NCBI RefSeq assembly: GCF_000243315.1
Contig: NZ_JH597761.1
Coordinates: 1,090,813 to 1,154,812 of the forward strand
DNA: 64,000 nt
From: Metallosphaera yellowstonensis MK1
GTDB taxonomy: Archaea > Thermoproteota > Thermoprotei_A > Sulfolobales > Sulfolobaceae
Reading direction: 5' to 3'
Numbering within the stretch: the first letter of the stretch is position 1; each line of letters begins with the position of its first letter. Below, one piece after another: positions 1 through 9,274 of this stretch. A model generated the notes under the pieces. That model saw only the letters and a list, made by a program, of their open reading frames with translations, had not been told where the DNA came from and searched no databases. Both the position numbers and the translations under genes were made by a program.

Positions 1-874
1 CGTTGACGGAGCCCAGGGAGTACTTGGTGAACCTAATTGCGAGGTCGTACCTGCTGCCCTCGATGCGGCTGGCGAAGAATACGAACTGGTTGTTCTTGGG
101 GCCCAGGTCCGGATGGTCGGGATCGATGAGGACATCGAGGTTGTCCTTGTACTTGGCTTTGAACTCGTCCACGGTCATCTGCCCCATCATTATCTTCTGC
201 ACGTCAGCGGCCATGGAGGCTGCGAGCTGGGGGTCCGTCAGCTTTATCACGTCCTTGAGCCCCTCGACGTACCTGTTCTCCTCGCCCGGCACATCCTTGA
301 ATAGATAGCCGCCGTTCACTATTTCCTCTATTGCCTGCTCGAACGGGATGGAGATCCACTTATTGGAGCCCCTGGGACCTGCGCGCTTCAGAACCTTCAC
401 CACCCTGTAAGGGTCGGCGTAGTCCTGAACACCGGCCTGGCCCTTGGGGCAGACTTTGCCGTCTATGAGCACCGCCTGCGTGAGGGGCGTCTCGTACGGG
501 AGCCAAGGATACATGTTCGTCGGTATGTAGGGATTCCCGTCGATCTTGACTGGATAGCCGTTCCCGTTCTCATATTGGATCTTCACCTTTATACCGCAGT
601 TGTTATGGCACATGAAGCAGGCAGAGTAAATTACGTTCTCCGGGTGCGCGAGCTGGTATACATCATAGTCGTTGTAGAAGACATGGGATCCCGAGCGTTC
701 GGTGTTGGGACTGGATCCGCTGGTCGAGCCGTTGGCCGGGACCGGAGGGGATTCCTCCGCGGAGAGCAGCGCTGAGAACTCCGCCGCGCCGCCGAGCAGC
801 GCGGCCGACTTCAGGAATTTCCTCCTCCCCTCGTCCGTCCCCGCCCTTTCCTTCCTGGTCTCGTTCCCGCTCAT
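1..874 (-). CDS. Molybdopterin oxidoreductase catalytic subunit, N-terminal part (runs off the window)
   Basis: About 291 residues of the N-terminus are in the window with no stop. The protein starts with a twin-arginine signal (GRRKFLKS, residues 16-23) followed by a hydrophobic Ala/Leu stretch, so it is probably exported folded by Tat. Cys86, Cys89, Cys93 and Cys142 (CFMCHNNCG ... CPKG) fit the [4Fe-4S] site of the DMSO-reductase superfamily; the long gap to the fourth Cys is closer to the Ttr/Srr/Arr/Sre kind than to nitrate reductases, but the substrate cannot be read (sulfur, polysulfide, tetrathionate and arsenate are all possible). The ATG overlaps the stop of the upstream membrane/Fe-S gene by 4 nt (ATGA), indicating translational coupling. 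Codons are strongly GC-rich compared with the rest of the window. Confidence 0.85.
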   Translation of the reverse strand, partial: MSGNETRKERAGTDEGRRKFLKSAALLGGAAEFSALLSAEESPPVPANGSTSGSSPNTERSGSHVFYNDYDVYQLAHPENVIYSACFMCHNNCGIKVKIQYENGNGYPVKIDGNPYIPTNMYPWLPYETPLTQAVLIDGKVCPKGQAGVQDYADPYRVVKVLKRAGPRGSNKWISIPFEQAIEEIVNGGYLFKDVPGEENRYVEGLKDVIKLTDPQLAASMAADVQKIMMGQMTVDEFKAKYKDNLDVLIDPDHPDLGPKNNQFVFFASRIEGSRYDLAIRFTKYSLGSVN

Positions 875-3462
875 GGCACCCACGCTCCATCGGCCATCGG
901 CGCCTCCTCCTCCATCATGGGCTCGGTAAGGCCTATGTAGTAAACTTTCGGCTCGGTGCCGAGTTCCTCCTTGAGCCTGGACACGCCCTGCTCGCGAAGC
1001 AGCTTCGAGACGAGGCTGTCCGGGTCGTTGAGATCGCCGAAGTAGGTCGCCCTGCCGATGCAGGTCGTGACGCACTGCGGCAACATCCCGGACTCGAGCC
1101 TGTGAATGCAGAAGTGGCACTTGTGCGTGTTGAACTTCGGCGACTTCCTGCTGTCCACCGGACGATCCCATTTGTCAACGCCGTACTCAAACGACGTCCA
1201 AATATCGTAGTACTCGATCTTGGGCGTCCCGTCCGTGTAGTTGAGGCCCCAGTCGAAGGTCCTGGCCTGGTAGGGGCAGGTGGTGATGCAGTATCTGCAG
1301 CCTATGCATACATCGTAATCGATCGCGATTATGCCATCGGGCCTCTTGAACGTGGCACCCACGGGGCAGACTTCGGTGCATGGCGGGTTTTCGCACTGCA
1401 TGCAGGGCCTCGGAAGGAAGGTCGCCGACTGGTTCGGATAGTCGCCGTGCACGGCCACCACAACCGGCCTGTACACGACTCCGGGGGGCTCCTTGTTCTC
1501 GATTTTGCACCCCACGGTGCACGCAAAGCAACCCACGCACTTGCGCGTGTCGATGACCATCCCCCACTTACGCTGGTTCGCGGGCTTGGCGAGGGCGCGC
1601 TTCAGATCCTCCATCATCCGATAAATTGGGTTCAGCTCATCGTACCCGGGCGGAACCTGTATCGTCGGCTGGCCCGGCAACCACGTGTACGGCTGCGACC
1701 AGCTCTCGTCCTCGAAATCCGTCTCCGCGACGGCCACCTGCGCGGCCTGCGCAACTAGCGGGGAAACCGCGACGACCCCTTCGCCGGCGGCCTTCACCAG
1801 TTTATTCTCGTCCACGAAGCTGGGTCTCTCCGCCCCCTCCCTGCGAGCCAGGCCTTCGATTATCCCGGTGCTGACCGCTGCCAGCCTCTCGCGCTCCCTG
1901 GCTATGAGGGCCCTCGCCGCCTGCCTGCTGTACGCCAGCGCAGATGACGTCGCCTTGGTCAGGGCACCCCACTTGATGGAAACGGCCACTAAGAATCCGG
2001 CCGCCGCCAAGCTGACGGACCTCAGAAACCCCCTCCTCTCCATCAGCTTAGGCTCGCCCGCATCACCGCTGATGGGACCCATCGATCCCCCGCGCCCCTG
2101 CTCAGGCATCGTGGGAGCCGATCCCCCGCGCCCCTGCTCAGGCATCGTGGGAGCCGCTGCCCGCGGCACGAGCGGCAGGATGCGATAGCCGAGATACAGC
2201 AGCCCGATGCCGAATGCCACCATGAACGTGACCACCTCCCATTCGTGGATGCTCGGGGTGTACGTGTCAATGAGCCTGGGATCGACGTAGGCGGACTGCA
2301 GGCCCGGAATTTCCGGTACACTGTAGGCCGGGATGACCTCAACGAGGCGGACCGCGAAATAGAAGATACCTGCGAACGCGCCGCCGATGCCGACGATTAC
2401 GGGCCTATCCCTGAACCGGCTGCTGAGGAGGATCCCGGGGACGATGAACCCCAGCAGGACCTCGAAGATCCAGAAGACGTACCAGTACTGCCCGAACAGG
2501 ACCTCGTTCGTAATGGCCGTGCCGGCGGGGTCGGTTCCGTACCAGATGGGAATTACGAGGTCGGCGACTATGAGCACGGCGTTCCCGATGAGGAGCCAGT
2601 AGACGATCCTCCCCAGATACGCGATCATCTCCCTGAACTCCTCATCCTTCCTCGGCCATAGGGCCATTAGGATTACTATGAAGAGTGCCGCCCCGGAATA
2701 CAGCGCTCCGGCTACAAATACTATCGGAAATAGCGGACCGGTCCACCAGGGCTTGGAGAAGTACACGGTGCCCAGTAGAGCTCCAACTCCGCCGTGGAAC
2801 AGCAGCGCGATGATGAGGCCAAACGCCCCCAAATATAGGAAGGACCTGCGAATCAACCTCGCGCTCCTCTCCAGGCTCTCCGGAGAGCCGGCACTCGGGT
2901 GCAGCAATCTGGATATCAATTTCTTTATAGGAGCACTTCCGCCGAGCGAGCCGAAGCGGCCCTCTATCAAGTCGAGGCGGAACGATAGCAGGAGCTCCAC
3001 CACGAGGAGCACGAAGTATATAACGTATACCGTCACTACGTCGGCCATCACTGAGTGGTATTGGGGCCGAGAGAGCACCTCGATCGCGCGTTCTGGGTGC
3101 CCGAGATCGAGGATTATCGTGAAAATGGCCATGATCAACAGCACGAGGGCGCTGTAAAGGGATAGCTTCACCGTGGGCTCCAGCTTTTTCGTACCCAATA
3201 CGTTCACGATCACGGAGATCAAGAACGCGCCGGCGGAGGCACCTATGAAATACATGTATGTCGGGACGTACAGCCCCCACACCACGTAACTCGTCGCGTT
3301 GGTCAAGTCCACTGGTGAGGTCAGTTCCTCGTACACCGCTATGGCGCCGACGACGAAGGCGACAAACCACATTGCGAACAATCCGACCTTCAGGGAACTG
3401 ACGCCGCGATGGAGCCGCGACGTCCTTTGCCCTTTGCTATCTTCGGAATTCAACATTCTCAT
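871..3462 (-). CDS. NrfD-type membrane anchor fused to 4x[4Fe-4S] electron-transfer subunit
   Basis: 863 residues. Residues about 25-430 are a polytopic membrane domain of the NrfD/PsrC family, which exchanges electrons with quinone. After a linker containing a 12-residue tandem repeat comes an internal Met474 with a second twin-arginine-like signal (ERRGFLRS) and hydrophobic stretch, then a DmsB/PsrB-type domain with 16 cysteines in four groups: C642/645/648/652, C687/690/695/699, C719/722/725/729 and C782/785/797/801. NrfD and Fe-S subunits are normally separate genes, so this is a gene fusion, or two proteins may also be made by internal initiation at Met474. It is coupled by a 4-nt overlap to the molybdoenzyme gene. 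The start (ATGAGAATG) follows an AAGGGG ribosome site and lies inside the decayed rep reading frame. The gene is GC-rich, suggesting transfer. Confidence 0.88.
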   Translation of the reverse strand: MRMLNSEDSKGQRTSRLHRGVSSLKVGLFAMWFVAFVVGAIAVYEELTSPVDLTNATSYVVWGLYVPTYMYFIGASAGAFLISVIVNVLGTKKLEPTVKLSLYSALVLLIMAIFTIILDLGHPERAIEVLSRPQYHSVMADVVTVYVIYFVLLVVELLLSFRLDLIEGRFGSLGGSAPIKKLISRLLHPSAGSPESLERSARLIRRSFLYLGAFGLIIALLFHGGVGALLGTVYFSKPWWTGPLFPIVFVAGALYSGAALFIVILMALWPRKDEEFREMIAYLGRIVYWLLIGNAVLIVADLVIPIWYGTDPAGTAITNEVLFGQYWYVFWIFEVLLGFIVPGILLSSRFRDRPVIVGIGGAFAGIFYFAVRLVEVIPAYSVPEIPGLQSAYVDPRLIDTYTPSIHEWEVVTFMVAFGIGLLYLGYRILPLVPRAAAPTMPEQGRGGSAPTMPEQGRGGSMGPISGDAGEPKLMERRGFLRSVSLAAAGFLVAVSIKWGALTKATSSALAYSRQAARALIARERERLAAVSTGIIEGLARREGAERPSFVDENKLVKAAGEGVVAVSPLVAQAAQVAVAETDFEDESWSQPYTWLPGQPTIQVPPGYDELNPIYRMMEDLKRALAKPANQRKWGMVIDTRKCVGCFACTVGCKIENKEPPGVVYRPVVVAVHGDYPNQSATFLPRPCMQCENPPCTEVCPVGATFKRPDGIIAIDYDVCIGCRYCITTCPYQARTFDWGLNYTDGTPKIEYYDIWTSFEYGVDKWDRPVDSRKSPKFNTHKCHFCIHRLESGMLPQCVTTCIGRATYFGDLNDPDSLVSKLLREQGVSRLKEELGTEPKVYYIGLTEPMMEEEAPMADGAWVP
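2084..2155. repeat. Perfect 36-bp tandem duplication in the fusion linker
   Basis: Two identical 36-bp units (2084-2119 and 2120-2155) encode a duplicated 12-residue unit, [12 protein letters not shown], exactly at the linker between the NrfD-like and Fe-S domains. The duplication keeps frame. Identity at every base suggests it is recent. Confidence 0.95.
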
Positions 3463-4230
3463 ACCCCTTCATTAAATGATATTTCAAGGAAACAAGTGAC
3501 TTGCTCACCGTCCAACCCCTACTATTGAGCGCCCAAAGTAACGCTTTTTGTTTAAACGCCTTTCTCTTTGTTTCATCATCATCACCCTTAAAACTTTTCA
3601 ACAGATACTTTAACAAATATCTAATAGCCCTTTGTCATTAGTGATACGTTTTACATTAATTTGAGTTCCCACTCCATAATGATTTTCCCAAAGTTCACGT
3701 ATCCACTCTACAGGAACAAAATCAACACCGAACAGCATGATGTGCAGATGTGGATTACCCGATTTCTGAAACTCTACGACCCTTACATAGCCTATGAAGT
3801 TAGGATACCGCTTTCTTATGGCTGTAACGATTTTGTTCCATCCTTCTATCATCCCTGTGTATGCTTGATGCAAACTTGAGAATCTGTTAGGGTTCAACGT
3901 CAACGTAAGGAAGATGCCTTCCGTATAGCCTATCTTCTTCCATTTCCGCGCGATTCTCTTAGCATATTCATCATCAAAGCGTGTTTTATAAGGCAGATAC
4001 TTTATCTTTTGATGTTCATGGTTTATCAAAACAAGCGTCTTATTCGTAACATCCTCCATATACCTTTTAGCATACGCCTCTACTTCATCAGCGCTTCCCC
4101 ACGCATTATCATAACCAAATATACTTGGTCTACGCACAACACGATTGGCTTCTAAAAACAACGGGTGCTTTTTAGCGTAAGATTTATCAGGCGCCCCACA
4201 TATTATATTTCGCTCGTCATCGAGGTCCAT
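3437..4230 (-). pseudogene. HUH-type plasmid/viral replication initiator, frameshifted
   Basis: The reading frame from ATG 4230 contains the hallmarks of rolling-circle Rep endonucleases: motif 1 (FLTLTLNP) and the HUH metal motif (NPHLHIMLFG). It stops after GLLDIC at 3610, but an adjacent frame continues at once with LKYLLKSFKG, giving the catalytic Tyr motif (Y-x-x-K), and runs to a TAG at 3437. A one- or two-base indel near 3605-3612 therefore broke the gene. A longer N-terminal extension (to 4383) is open, but the ATG at 4230 directly abuts a palindrome and is the more sensible start. The base composition is AT-rich, unlike both neighbours. The tail overlaps the start of the NrfD fusion gene. 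It was probably carried by an integrated plasmid or virus. Confidence 0.82.
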
Positions 4231-4260
4231 ATGTGGGGGGATAATTATCCCCCCGCATAT
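4229..4260. promoter_or_regulatory. 32-bp palindrome at the rep start codon
   Basis: Two 12-nt arms (ATATGTGGGGGG and CCCCCCGCATAT, one mismatch) flank an 8-nt self-complementary ATAATTAT centre. It covers the ribosome-site region and abuts the rep ATG, so it could be a Rep operator, a nick-site hairpin or an mRNA hairpin. Its position beside an HUH Rep gene favours an origin or autoregulatory role; this is inference. Confidence 0.7.
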
Positions 4261-4289
4261 ATCGTTTTCGAAATTAAACTCAAACACGG

Positions 4290-4372
4290 GTAAAAGTAAA
4301 CTGAAATTGGACAAATTAAAGTAAAAGTAAAGTAAAAGTAAACTGTTTACTTTTCTCACGCAGTTTACTTTT
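4290..4372. repeat. Iteron-like GTAAAAGTAAA repeats upstream of rep
   Basis: GTAAAAGTAAACTG occurs at 4290-4303 and 4332-4345, a shorter copy lies at 4321-4331, and inverted copies lie at about 4344-4355 and 4361-4372. Positions 4334-4354 form a palindrome with 10-nt arms around a single T. Clustered direct and inverted repeats upstream of a rep gene resemble a plasmid origin or Rep-binding sites. Function is inferred from position only. Confidence 0.65.
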
Positions 4373-4383
4373 CCGCTCTTCAT

Positions 4384-5010
4384 CGAAAACCGGAAAACCT
4401 AAGGAAGACCTAAAGAAAAATTCCGCACTCACATGATGTGTGAAAAACACACGGCTTAACACAAGCAATCCTTTAAAGCTAATCATAATCGGAAATAAAA
4501 CAGACACGAAACAAAAACAAAAACCAACCCAAAAACAAATCAGGTATCAAAACCAAAATAAACCAAAAACTCAAAATACGAAAAACCCACACATTCCCTC
4601 GGAAAAACACCCAAAAAAGTCCAAAACTCCCTGTTTCCAGTTTGAGTTGGTCTATTGGATACTGAAATTAAACTTATTTTGCGCATATTTGTTTGCTATT
4701 TTACACATTTGCACAATCAAGCGCTATTGTACGAGGACTGCTAATCACGGCAATTTATTGCGTGCATCTTGTTCCTCAATTCTAGTGATGATAATTCCAT
4801 GTTAAACCTGCCAAACTGCCAACACAGCGGCTAGATGAATGATTTTGAAGAAACTTAAGACTGATTAGGGTTAACTAGGATATAGTTATATTGAATCTTT
4901 ATGTATACAGCAAGATTCATATTGAGCCGTTGACGCTGGACCGAGTCGGCAGGTTGAGTGTTATATTGAGAGCAACGATGTGATTAGGTGTATACAAATG
5001 TATACTTATA
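4384..5010. other. AT-rich non-coding remainder of the plasmid-like segment
   Basis: A strongly A-rich tract (about 4500-4620) encodes only low-complexity Lys/Gln/Asn/Pro sequence on the + strand and is unlikely to be a gene. GTATAC palindromes occur near 4903, 4989 and 4999. No recognisable gene is seen. The stretch probably belongs to the same element as rep. Confidence 0.4.
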
Positions 5011-5175
5011 GACACAGTTGCCCCGTGCCGAATCGGACTAGGCGCGCGATTCACCTACATGTGGAATTCTCCTCCCGGGACGGCGAAGGCTATGGGGGAT
5101 CATTACGGCAGGAAGTCGTCCCACGCCTCGGCGCTCAACTGGGCGCGTGCAGTCGGGGACATCGCGGTCGTGTGA
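5011..5175 (+). pseudogene. GC-rich C-terminal gene fragment, family not recognised
   Basis: An open frame ending at TGA 5173-5175 encodes a natural-looking tail (around FTYMWNSPPGTAKAMGDHYG, then ALNWARAVGDIAVV). Its GC-rich codons match the molybdoenzyme block at 1-3462 rather than the AT-rich rep segment. No start codon or upstream domain is present. Downstream, a TATA-like TATATTTAAG (5208) is followed by ATG 5230 and only 13 codons before TAG 5271, which looks like the cut-off start of another GC-rich gene. Together they suggest a larger GC-rich block broken by rearrangement. The family is unknown. Confidence 0.4.
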
Positions 5176-5275
5176 TATCCTCCTCATCTGACTGGCACCA
5201 GCGGAACTATATTTAAGTTAGTGGTGGTTATGGGGGCGAAGGTCCCCTTCCGCGAGGTAGGGGACAGATAGCTCG

Positions 5276-5345
5276 CTCACGATGGTTTTTACAGCCGGTC
5301 TGAACAATGATAAAGTGAACGGCAAACCTCGCCCCTTCTACAGTA
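5276..5345 (+). mobile_element. Fragment of an IS605-type element end
   Basis: The stretch around AAACCTCGCCCCTTCTA resembles 28164-28225, which precedes a decayed tnpB tail. Only a short piece remains, with no coding capacity. Confidence 0.4.
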
Positions 5346-5402
5346 GATCAAAAATTTTAATGGAAGACTCCAACAACATAGATACACACCCTTATCCTCG
5401 AC

Positions 5403-5675
5403 ATGTTGGTCTTCACTGGTCAGTTCACCGTCTACCTGGTCAGGGAGAGGAGGAGGATGTGGAGCTCTCTTCCCAGCTTACCATTACTGTTATCCAGTGT
5501 GGGTGCCATAACTTTCACTTGTCTGATCTCCATCCTAGGAATATTAGTGACCCCCCTGCCGCCCCCAATAGTCTTGGGGGTATTGGGGTTGAGTTTTGGA
5601 TTTAATATAATATTTGATCAAATAAAGTTGGTCACACTGAGGCTGAGTAGAGGCGGAGGAACCTCAGTGAGCTGA
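5403..5675 (+). pseudogene. C-terminal remnant of a P-type (H+-type) ATPase
   Basis: About 90 residues resemble the last two or three transmembrane segments of plasma-membrane-type P-ATPases: a membrane segment, the polar loop LVRERRRMWSSLPS, further hydrophobic helices, a PLPPP loop and a terminal FDQIKLVTLRL. The phosphorylation (DKTGT) and nucleotide-binding domains are missing upstream, so this is a fragment. Assignment rests on pattern recognition of the C-terminal loop and is tentative. Confidence 0.5.
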
Positions 5676-5788
5676 CCCATCGTGCGATCTTAGAGGGTCA
5701 AGCTTCGACGTTCAAGGTTCTACGTCACTCATTTGAGGAGAAAACCCCTTCATTTCTTCAAAAGCCTCCAGGCTCCTGAGAGATGATG

Positions 5789-5797
5789 AGTCCAACG
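5789..5797 (+). promoter_or_regulatory. AGTCCAACG motif upstream of cbsA
   Basis: The 9-mer lies directly before a TATA-like TTAAGTTTATTA (5800-5811), about 50 nt before the cbsA ATG. The same 9-mer occurs before soxL2, soxN and foxB. Candidate activator site or BRE-adjacent element; the role is inferred. Confidence 0.45.
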
Positions 5798-5846
5798 TCT
5801 TAAGTTTATTAATGAATGGGGTTATCATCTAAATTGTGACGGATGT

Positions 5847-7271
5847 ATGATGAGATCTTCCCTATCCAGTAGGAAGCTATTTCTCATAGCTACGGTTGGA
5901 ATGTTGGTCGCAGCTCTCGTAATGGGATTGGCAAGCGTCCCCATGGCTCAGACGACACCACAGGTTGTTGCCTACAAGATCACAGGAACGGCCAACCTGA
6001 GCGCCCCAGGAACAGAACAGTTCTGGTCCAATATAGCCTGGGACAACATATCCCTGACGGCCAACATACCTCAAGCTCCGACCTCTGGAATAACGCACTA
6101 CGTGCTCGTCAAAGCAGCATGGAACGGAACTGACCTCATGATCCTCATGAGATGGTATGCTCCATCTCCCGCCTACGGGGCGTGGTCTGCCGCGGCCGGA
6201 GCGTTGTATCCTCCCGCGAGTGGTCCTGGGCTGTTCAGGCTGATTGAACTCACACCCGGTACCACCTATTACATGAATACCTCCTATTCTAACTATTATG
6301 CAGTAGTGAACGGAGTACCCAAAAGCGGAAGGCTTATACTCAATTACTCAGGCATAACTCTACCTACCCCCAACGGGACCCAGATCGAGGTTCTGTCCAA
6401 CGGAACAATCATCCTGTACCACTCCCTGAGGCCGATGGAGGATCTCCTTTACAACAACGGTATGTTCTACGGGTATTATACGAACTCCACGTGGTATTAC
6501 CCAGATAGGGCTGCCATAATGTGGTACATGGGGACTGTCATCCCGCCAACCAGTGACTGTATGAACATAGGAGGAAAATTTCCAGGTCAGACATTCGATG
6601 GATTTACCCTGAAGGATGCCGGAGGATCTCTACAGCAACAGGGAGGTGCTGCCAATATATGGATGTGGGTATCAGGAGCTACCTGGGCCAACAAGACCTA
6701 CGATCCAGCCTTCGCCACTAACCTGTGGCAGAACGAATCCTTGACCGGCCTGCCGTACATAGATCCAGGAAATCAAGGTTTCGCAGTACCCCTCTACACC
6801 AACAACACTGACATGTATGAGGTCGACACTGCTGGGATATGGTACGCACCAGTCTCTTCCTCTGGGTTAAATGGCTCTCTTTTCTTCGTAAAGACCGGAG
6901 CCACTTACTCCGACGGTTACTGGACTGTGGAGTATGTAAGACCCCTAGCTGTTCCTCAGGCCTACGCGCAGTGGATGCCCAACTTCACAGTAGGTAATAC
7001 TTACTACGTTGCCTTCGCCGTATGGCAGGGAAAGTTGGGAGAGACGTTGTTCGATAAGTCCATCACATCAGGCTTCCTGCAGTTCACTCTCTCCACCTCT
7101 CCCCCCTCCCAAACTACGACCACTACGAGCACGAGTACAAACACTACCACGACGACACCACCGTCCACCACCACTAGTACAGTAAGCAATGTAACCCTGG
7201 ACGTCACAGTGGTAGGGGCAGTAGTAGCCATAATAGCCTTAGTTGCCCTCTACGTGGTGTTCAGGAGATGA
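5847..7271 (+). CDS. cbsA: Cytochrome b558/566 subunit A (CbsA)
   Basis: 474 residues with an N-terminal signal peptide (residues about 10-35), an extracytoplasmic domain rich in Asn-x-Ser/Thr sequons (typical of the heavily glycosylated CbsA of Sulfolobales), a Thr-rich stalk (about 425-450) and a C-terminal membrane anchor ending in VVFRR. CbsA is a mono-heme b protein on the outer face of the membrane, related to ethylbenzene dehydrogenase-type heme domains. It is thought to pass electrons to the Rieske/cytochrome b pair encoded next. Its stop overlaps the cbsB start by 4 nt (ATGA). A TATA-like TTAAGTTTATTA lies about 40 nt upstream, and ATG 5847 or the adjacent ATG 5850 could be used. Confidence 0.92.
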   Translation: MMRSSLSSRKLFLIATVGMLVAALVMGLASVPMAQTTPQVVAYKITGTANLSAPGTEQFWSNIAWDNISLTANIPQAPTSGITHYVLVKAAWNGTDLMILMRWYAPSPAYGAWSAAAGALYPPASGPGLFRLIELTPGTTYYMNTSYSNYYAVVNGVPKSGRLILNYSGITLPTPNGTQIEVLSNGTIILYHSLRPMEDLLYNNGMFYGYYTNSTWYYPDRAAIMWYMGTVIPPTSDCMNIGGKFPGQTFDGFTLKDAGGSLQQQGGAANIWMWVSGATWANKTYDPAFATNLWQNESLTGLPYIDPGNQGFAVPLYTNNTDMYEVDTAGIWYAPVSSSGLNGSLFFVKTGATYSDGYWTVEYVRPLAVPQAYAQWMPNFTVGNTYYVAFAVWQGKLGETLFDKSITSGFLQFTLSTSPPSQTTTTTSTSTNTTTTTPPSTTTSTVSNVTLDVTVVGAVVAIIALVALYVVFRR

Positions 7272-8203
7272 GCCTCAGACAGGGAGGCCTCCTCAAGTTA
7301 ACCATGGTTTTTTTAGCCTTAGGTTCTGTCCTCCAGTTCATTCTTCAATTCGTCGCCTCAGTGTCCTTCCTTCCCATAAAGATACCTGCCCTCCCTCTTC
7401 TCACCAGATTGGGAGAGGTGGGGATCTACCTCAGCTTCGTGAGCATTGTGACGCTCTCATTCCTTATTTGGCCTAAGGTGAAGGCCTTGCTCCCCCTCGG
7501 GCTGATCCTCATGATATCTCCCGTGTTCACGATCGTTCCAGACTACTTTGCGTCGCCCTGGTGGATAGCCCTCGAAGTAGGTGTCGTAGTCCTGGGAATA
7601 GTTGCCATCGTGGAGAGCCTGTTGAAGGCGACACCTCTTTCACTCCTAAATCTTCCCACGTTTTTCATGGTGATCATACTCATGTGGGTAGCCCTAGACG
7701 TAGATGTAGTTCACAGCGAGGCACTCCTCAATTACTTGGCCTTATTCGACGCGTCAGTACTCGGTTTTGCCTTGTACACTCTAGTGTGGAAGACCAAAGG
7801 ACTGAGGATGAGGAGAGCCTTGGCTTCGTATGGGGGGGCCGTTCCTGCCCTATTCGTCTTCTTACCCTTGTACTTTGTGGTGTCTGGTAACAGGTTCATG
7901 GAGATCATAATGAACATGGTCATGCCCTCGGTCTTCGGCATAGTGTTCTCAAACCCTTATTCTCTGCCAGTCTTCGTCCTCTCCCTGAGCCTGGCCTTGT
8001 ATTTCATTGTGGCACTAGCGTTGAAAGGTAACTTCCTGGCCTCCCTGGGCTACTTCATGATCGTGACCACGACTTTCCTGGGCGTTAATGGTTACCATCT
8101 TATTCTATACATGATTTACCCTCTAGTGGGCTCTGTACTGCTCAATGTTGGTGACGAAGGGGCCTCTATCCTGTCCAAGTTGAGTAAATCAGTCCAACGT
8201 TGA
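7268..8203 (+). CDS. cbsB: Cytochrome b558/566 subunit B (CbsB)
   Basis: 311 residues, almost entirely hydrophobic with about nine or ten predicted membrane segments and no soluble domain. CbsB is the membrane partner of CbsA. The assignment rests on position (4-nt overlap with cbsA, Rieske and cytochrome b genes downstream) and topology, because the sequence has few distinctive motifs. The C-terminal codons contain one of the AGTCCAACG motifs, just before soxL2. Confidence 0.87.
   Translation: MSLRQGGLLKLTMVFLALGSVLQFILQFVASVSFLPIKIPALPLLTRLGEVGIYLSFVSIVTLSFLIWPKVKALLPLGLILMISPVFTIVPDYFASPWWIALEVGVVVLGIVAIVESLLKATPLSLLNLPTFFMVIILMWVALDVDVVHSEALLNYLALFDASVLGFALYTLVWKTKGLRMRRALASYGGAVPALFVFLPLYFVVSGNRFMEIIMNMVMPSVFGIVFSNPYSLPVFVLSLSLALYFIVALALKGNFLASLGYFMIVTTTFLGVNGYHLILYMIYPLVGSVLLNVGDEGASILSKLSKSVQR
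8191..8199 (+). promoter_or_regulatory. AGTCCAACG motif upstream of soxL2
   Basis: Lies within the last codons of cbsB, 50 nt before the soxL2 ATG, and is followed by TTAATATTTATGG, a plausible TATA box. Suggests an internal promoter in the operon. Confidence 0.4.
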
Positions 8204-8248
8204 AGACTTAATATTTATGGTAGCCCTCTTAAACTCTGTGAAAGGCTC

Positions 8249-9229
8249 ATGCCCCTAAAATTCAGGCTCGGAAACGGGGAGAAGGGAGTTCTGAGGACCT
8301 CGGATTTACTCTTCATTCAGAAGATGCTCAAGACCATGAGAAACCCGAAGACTAGGTTCGACTCGAGGGAGTTCGTTGAGAAAGGGGAGGATTACCTCTT
8401 CAACTACGTGGGGAAGAACGTAGGCGGAGTAGATGAGGGGAGGAGGAATTTCCTCAAGGGCATAGTGATCGGGATAGCCGCAGCTACAGTTGTGGGAGTA
8501 GTTCCAGGGTTGAGAGTATTAGTACCTCCAGTTCAACAAGCCTCTGGTTTCCCCAAGTCGCTTTTGACCGACTCCTCAGGAAATCCCGTGAAGGCATCAT
8601 CCGTACCCGTAAATAGTCCCATCATTATGCTCTTTGAATACCCGTTGACTGGAGAGCCTAACTTCCTGATCAACCTGGGGGACAAGGACAACAACCCTGT
8701 AGCCATAGCACCGGTTGAGGTCACTGTTCCCCAGACAGGCAAGAGCTACAAGTTCCCGGGTGGCGTGGGTCCCAAAAACTCCATAGTTGCCTATTCGGCC
8801 ATATGCCAGCACCTTGGATGTACCCCTCCGTACATACACTTCTACCCGCCTAACTACGTTGGACCGTCCCAGCTAACCGCTCCAGAGCCAGATACGCTCA
8901 CGGCACAGGCCCTGCTGGCGGCTAAACAGGCCAACGTCCCAGCTCTAATTCACTGCGATTGTCACGGCTCTACCTACGATCCCTATAGGGGGGCCGCAGT
9001 CCTCACCGGACCTACGGTGAGACCTCTACCGGCAGTCCTGTTGGAGTGGGACAACTCCACAGACTACCTCTACGCTATTGGGGCCATAGGAGTGGCAACG
9101 TACCCAGAGGGGGCTGACGGAACGCCGTCTCAGGATCCAAACTCCGACTTGAATACATCGCAGTTCGGCAGTTCAGTGGGTGACAAGACCCAACTGCAGG
9201 CCAGTACAAACCCATTCTCGGGTTCATGA
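8249..9229 (+). CDS. soxL2: Rieske iron-sulfur protein (SoxL2-type)
   Basis: 326 residues. A twin-arginine signal (GRRNFLKG, residues 64-71) and one hydrophobic helix (72-94) anchor it. The [2Fe-2S] ligands are in Cys186-x-His188-Leu-Gly-Cys191 and Cys236-x-Cys238-His239-Gly-Ser. A long insertion separates the two boxes, as usual in archaeal SoxL proteins. It accepts electrons from quinol through the cytochrome b encoded next and passes them outward, probably to CbsA. It has its own upstream TATA-like element (8210-8218), so it may be transcribed both with and without cbsAB. Confidence 0.93.
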   Translation: MPLKFRLGNGEKGVLRTSDLLFIQKMLKTMRNPKTRFDSREFVEKGEDYLFNYVGKNVGGVDEGRRNFLKGIVIGIAAATVVGVVPGLRVLVPPVQQASGFPKSLLTDSSGNPVKASSVPVNSPIIMLFEYPLTGEPNFLINLGDKDNNPVAIAPVEVTVPQTGKSYKFPGGVGPKNSIVAYSAICQHLGCTPPYIHFYPPNYVGPSQLTAPEPDTLTAQALLAAKQANVPALIHCDCHGSTYDPYRGAAVLTGPTVRPLPAVLLEWDNSTDYLYAIGAIGVATYPEGADGTPSQDPNSDLNTSQFGSSVGDKTQLQASTNPFSGS

Positions 9230-9237
9230 GTCCAACG
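9229..9237 (+). promoter_or_regulatory. AGTCCAACG motif upstream of soxN
   Basis: Overlaps the soxL2 stop (TGA at 9227-9229), 38 nt before the soxN ATG. Shares ATGAGTCCAACG with the copy before cbsA. Confidence 0.4.
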
Positions 9238-9274
9238 ATTAACACTTTTTTGTCTTGAAACATGAGGTGATAAC

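Noticed and set aside
1102..1758. 218-codon open frame on the + strand across the Fe-S gene
   Set aside because: It is antisense to the 16-Cys domain; high GC content produces long antisense frames. The protein is Arg/His/Val-rich with no family pattern.
4440..4805. 121-codon open frame in the AT-rich plasmid-like segment
   Set aside because: Low-complexity Lys/Gln/Asn/Pro sequence from an A-rich tract, no promoter or ribosome site, no conserved copy.
5011..5060. Possible tRNA-like segment around GCCGAATCGGACTAGGCGCG
   Set aside because: No acceptor/T-arm pairing or T-loop consensus could be found; the stretch is better explained as the tail of a GC-rich gene.
5282..5605. 107-codon frame overlapping the P-ATPase fragment
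   Set aside because: The other frame (5403-5675) gives a membrane-protein pattern with a recognisable loop, while this one has no such features.
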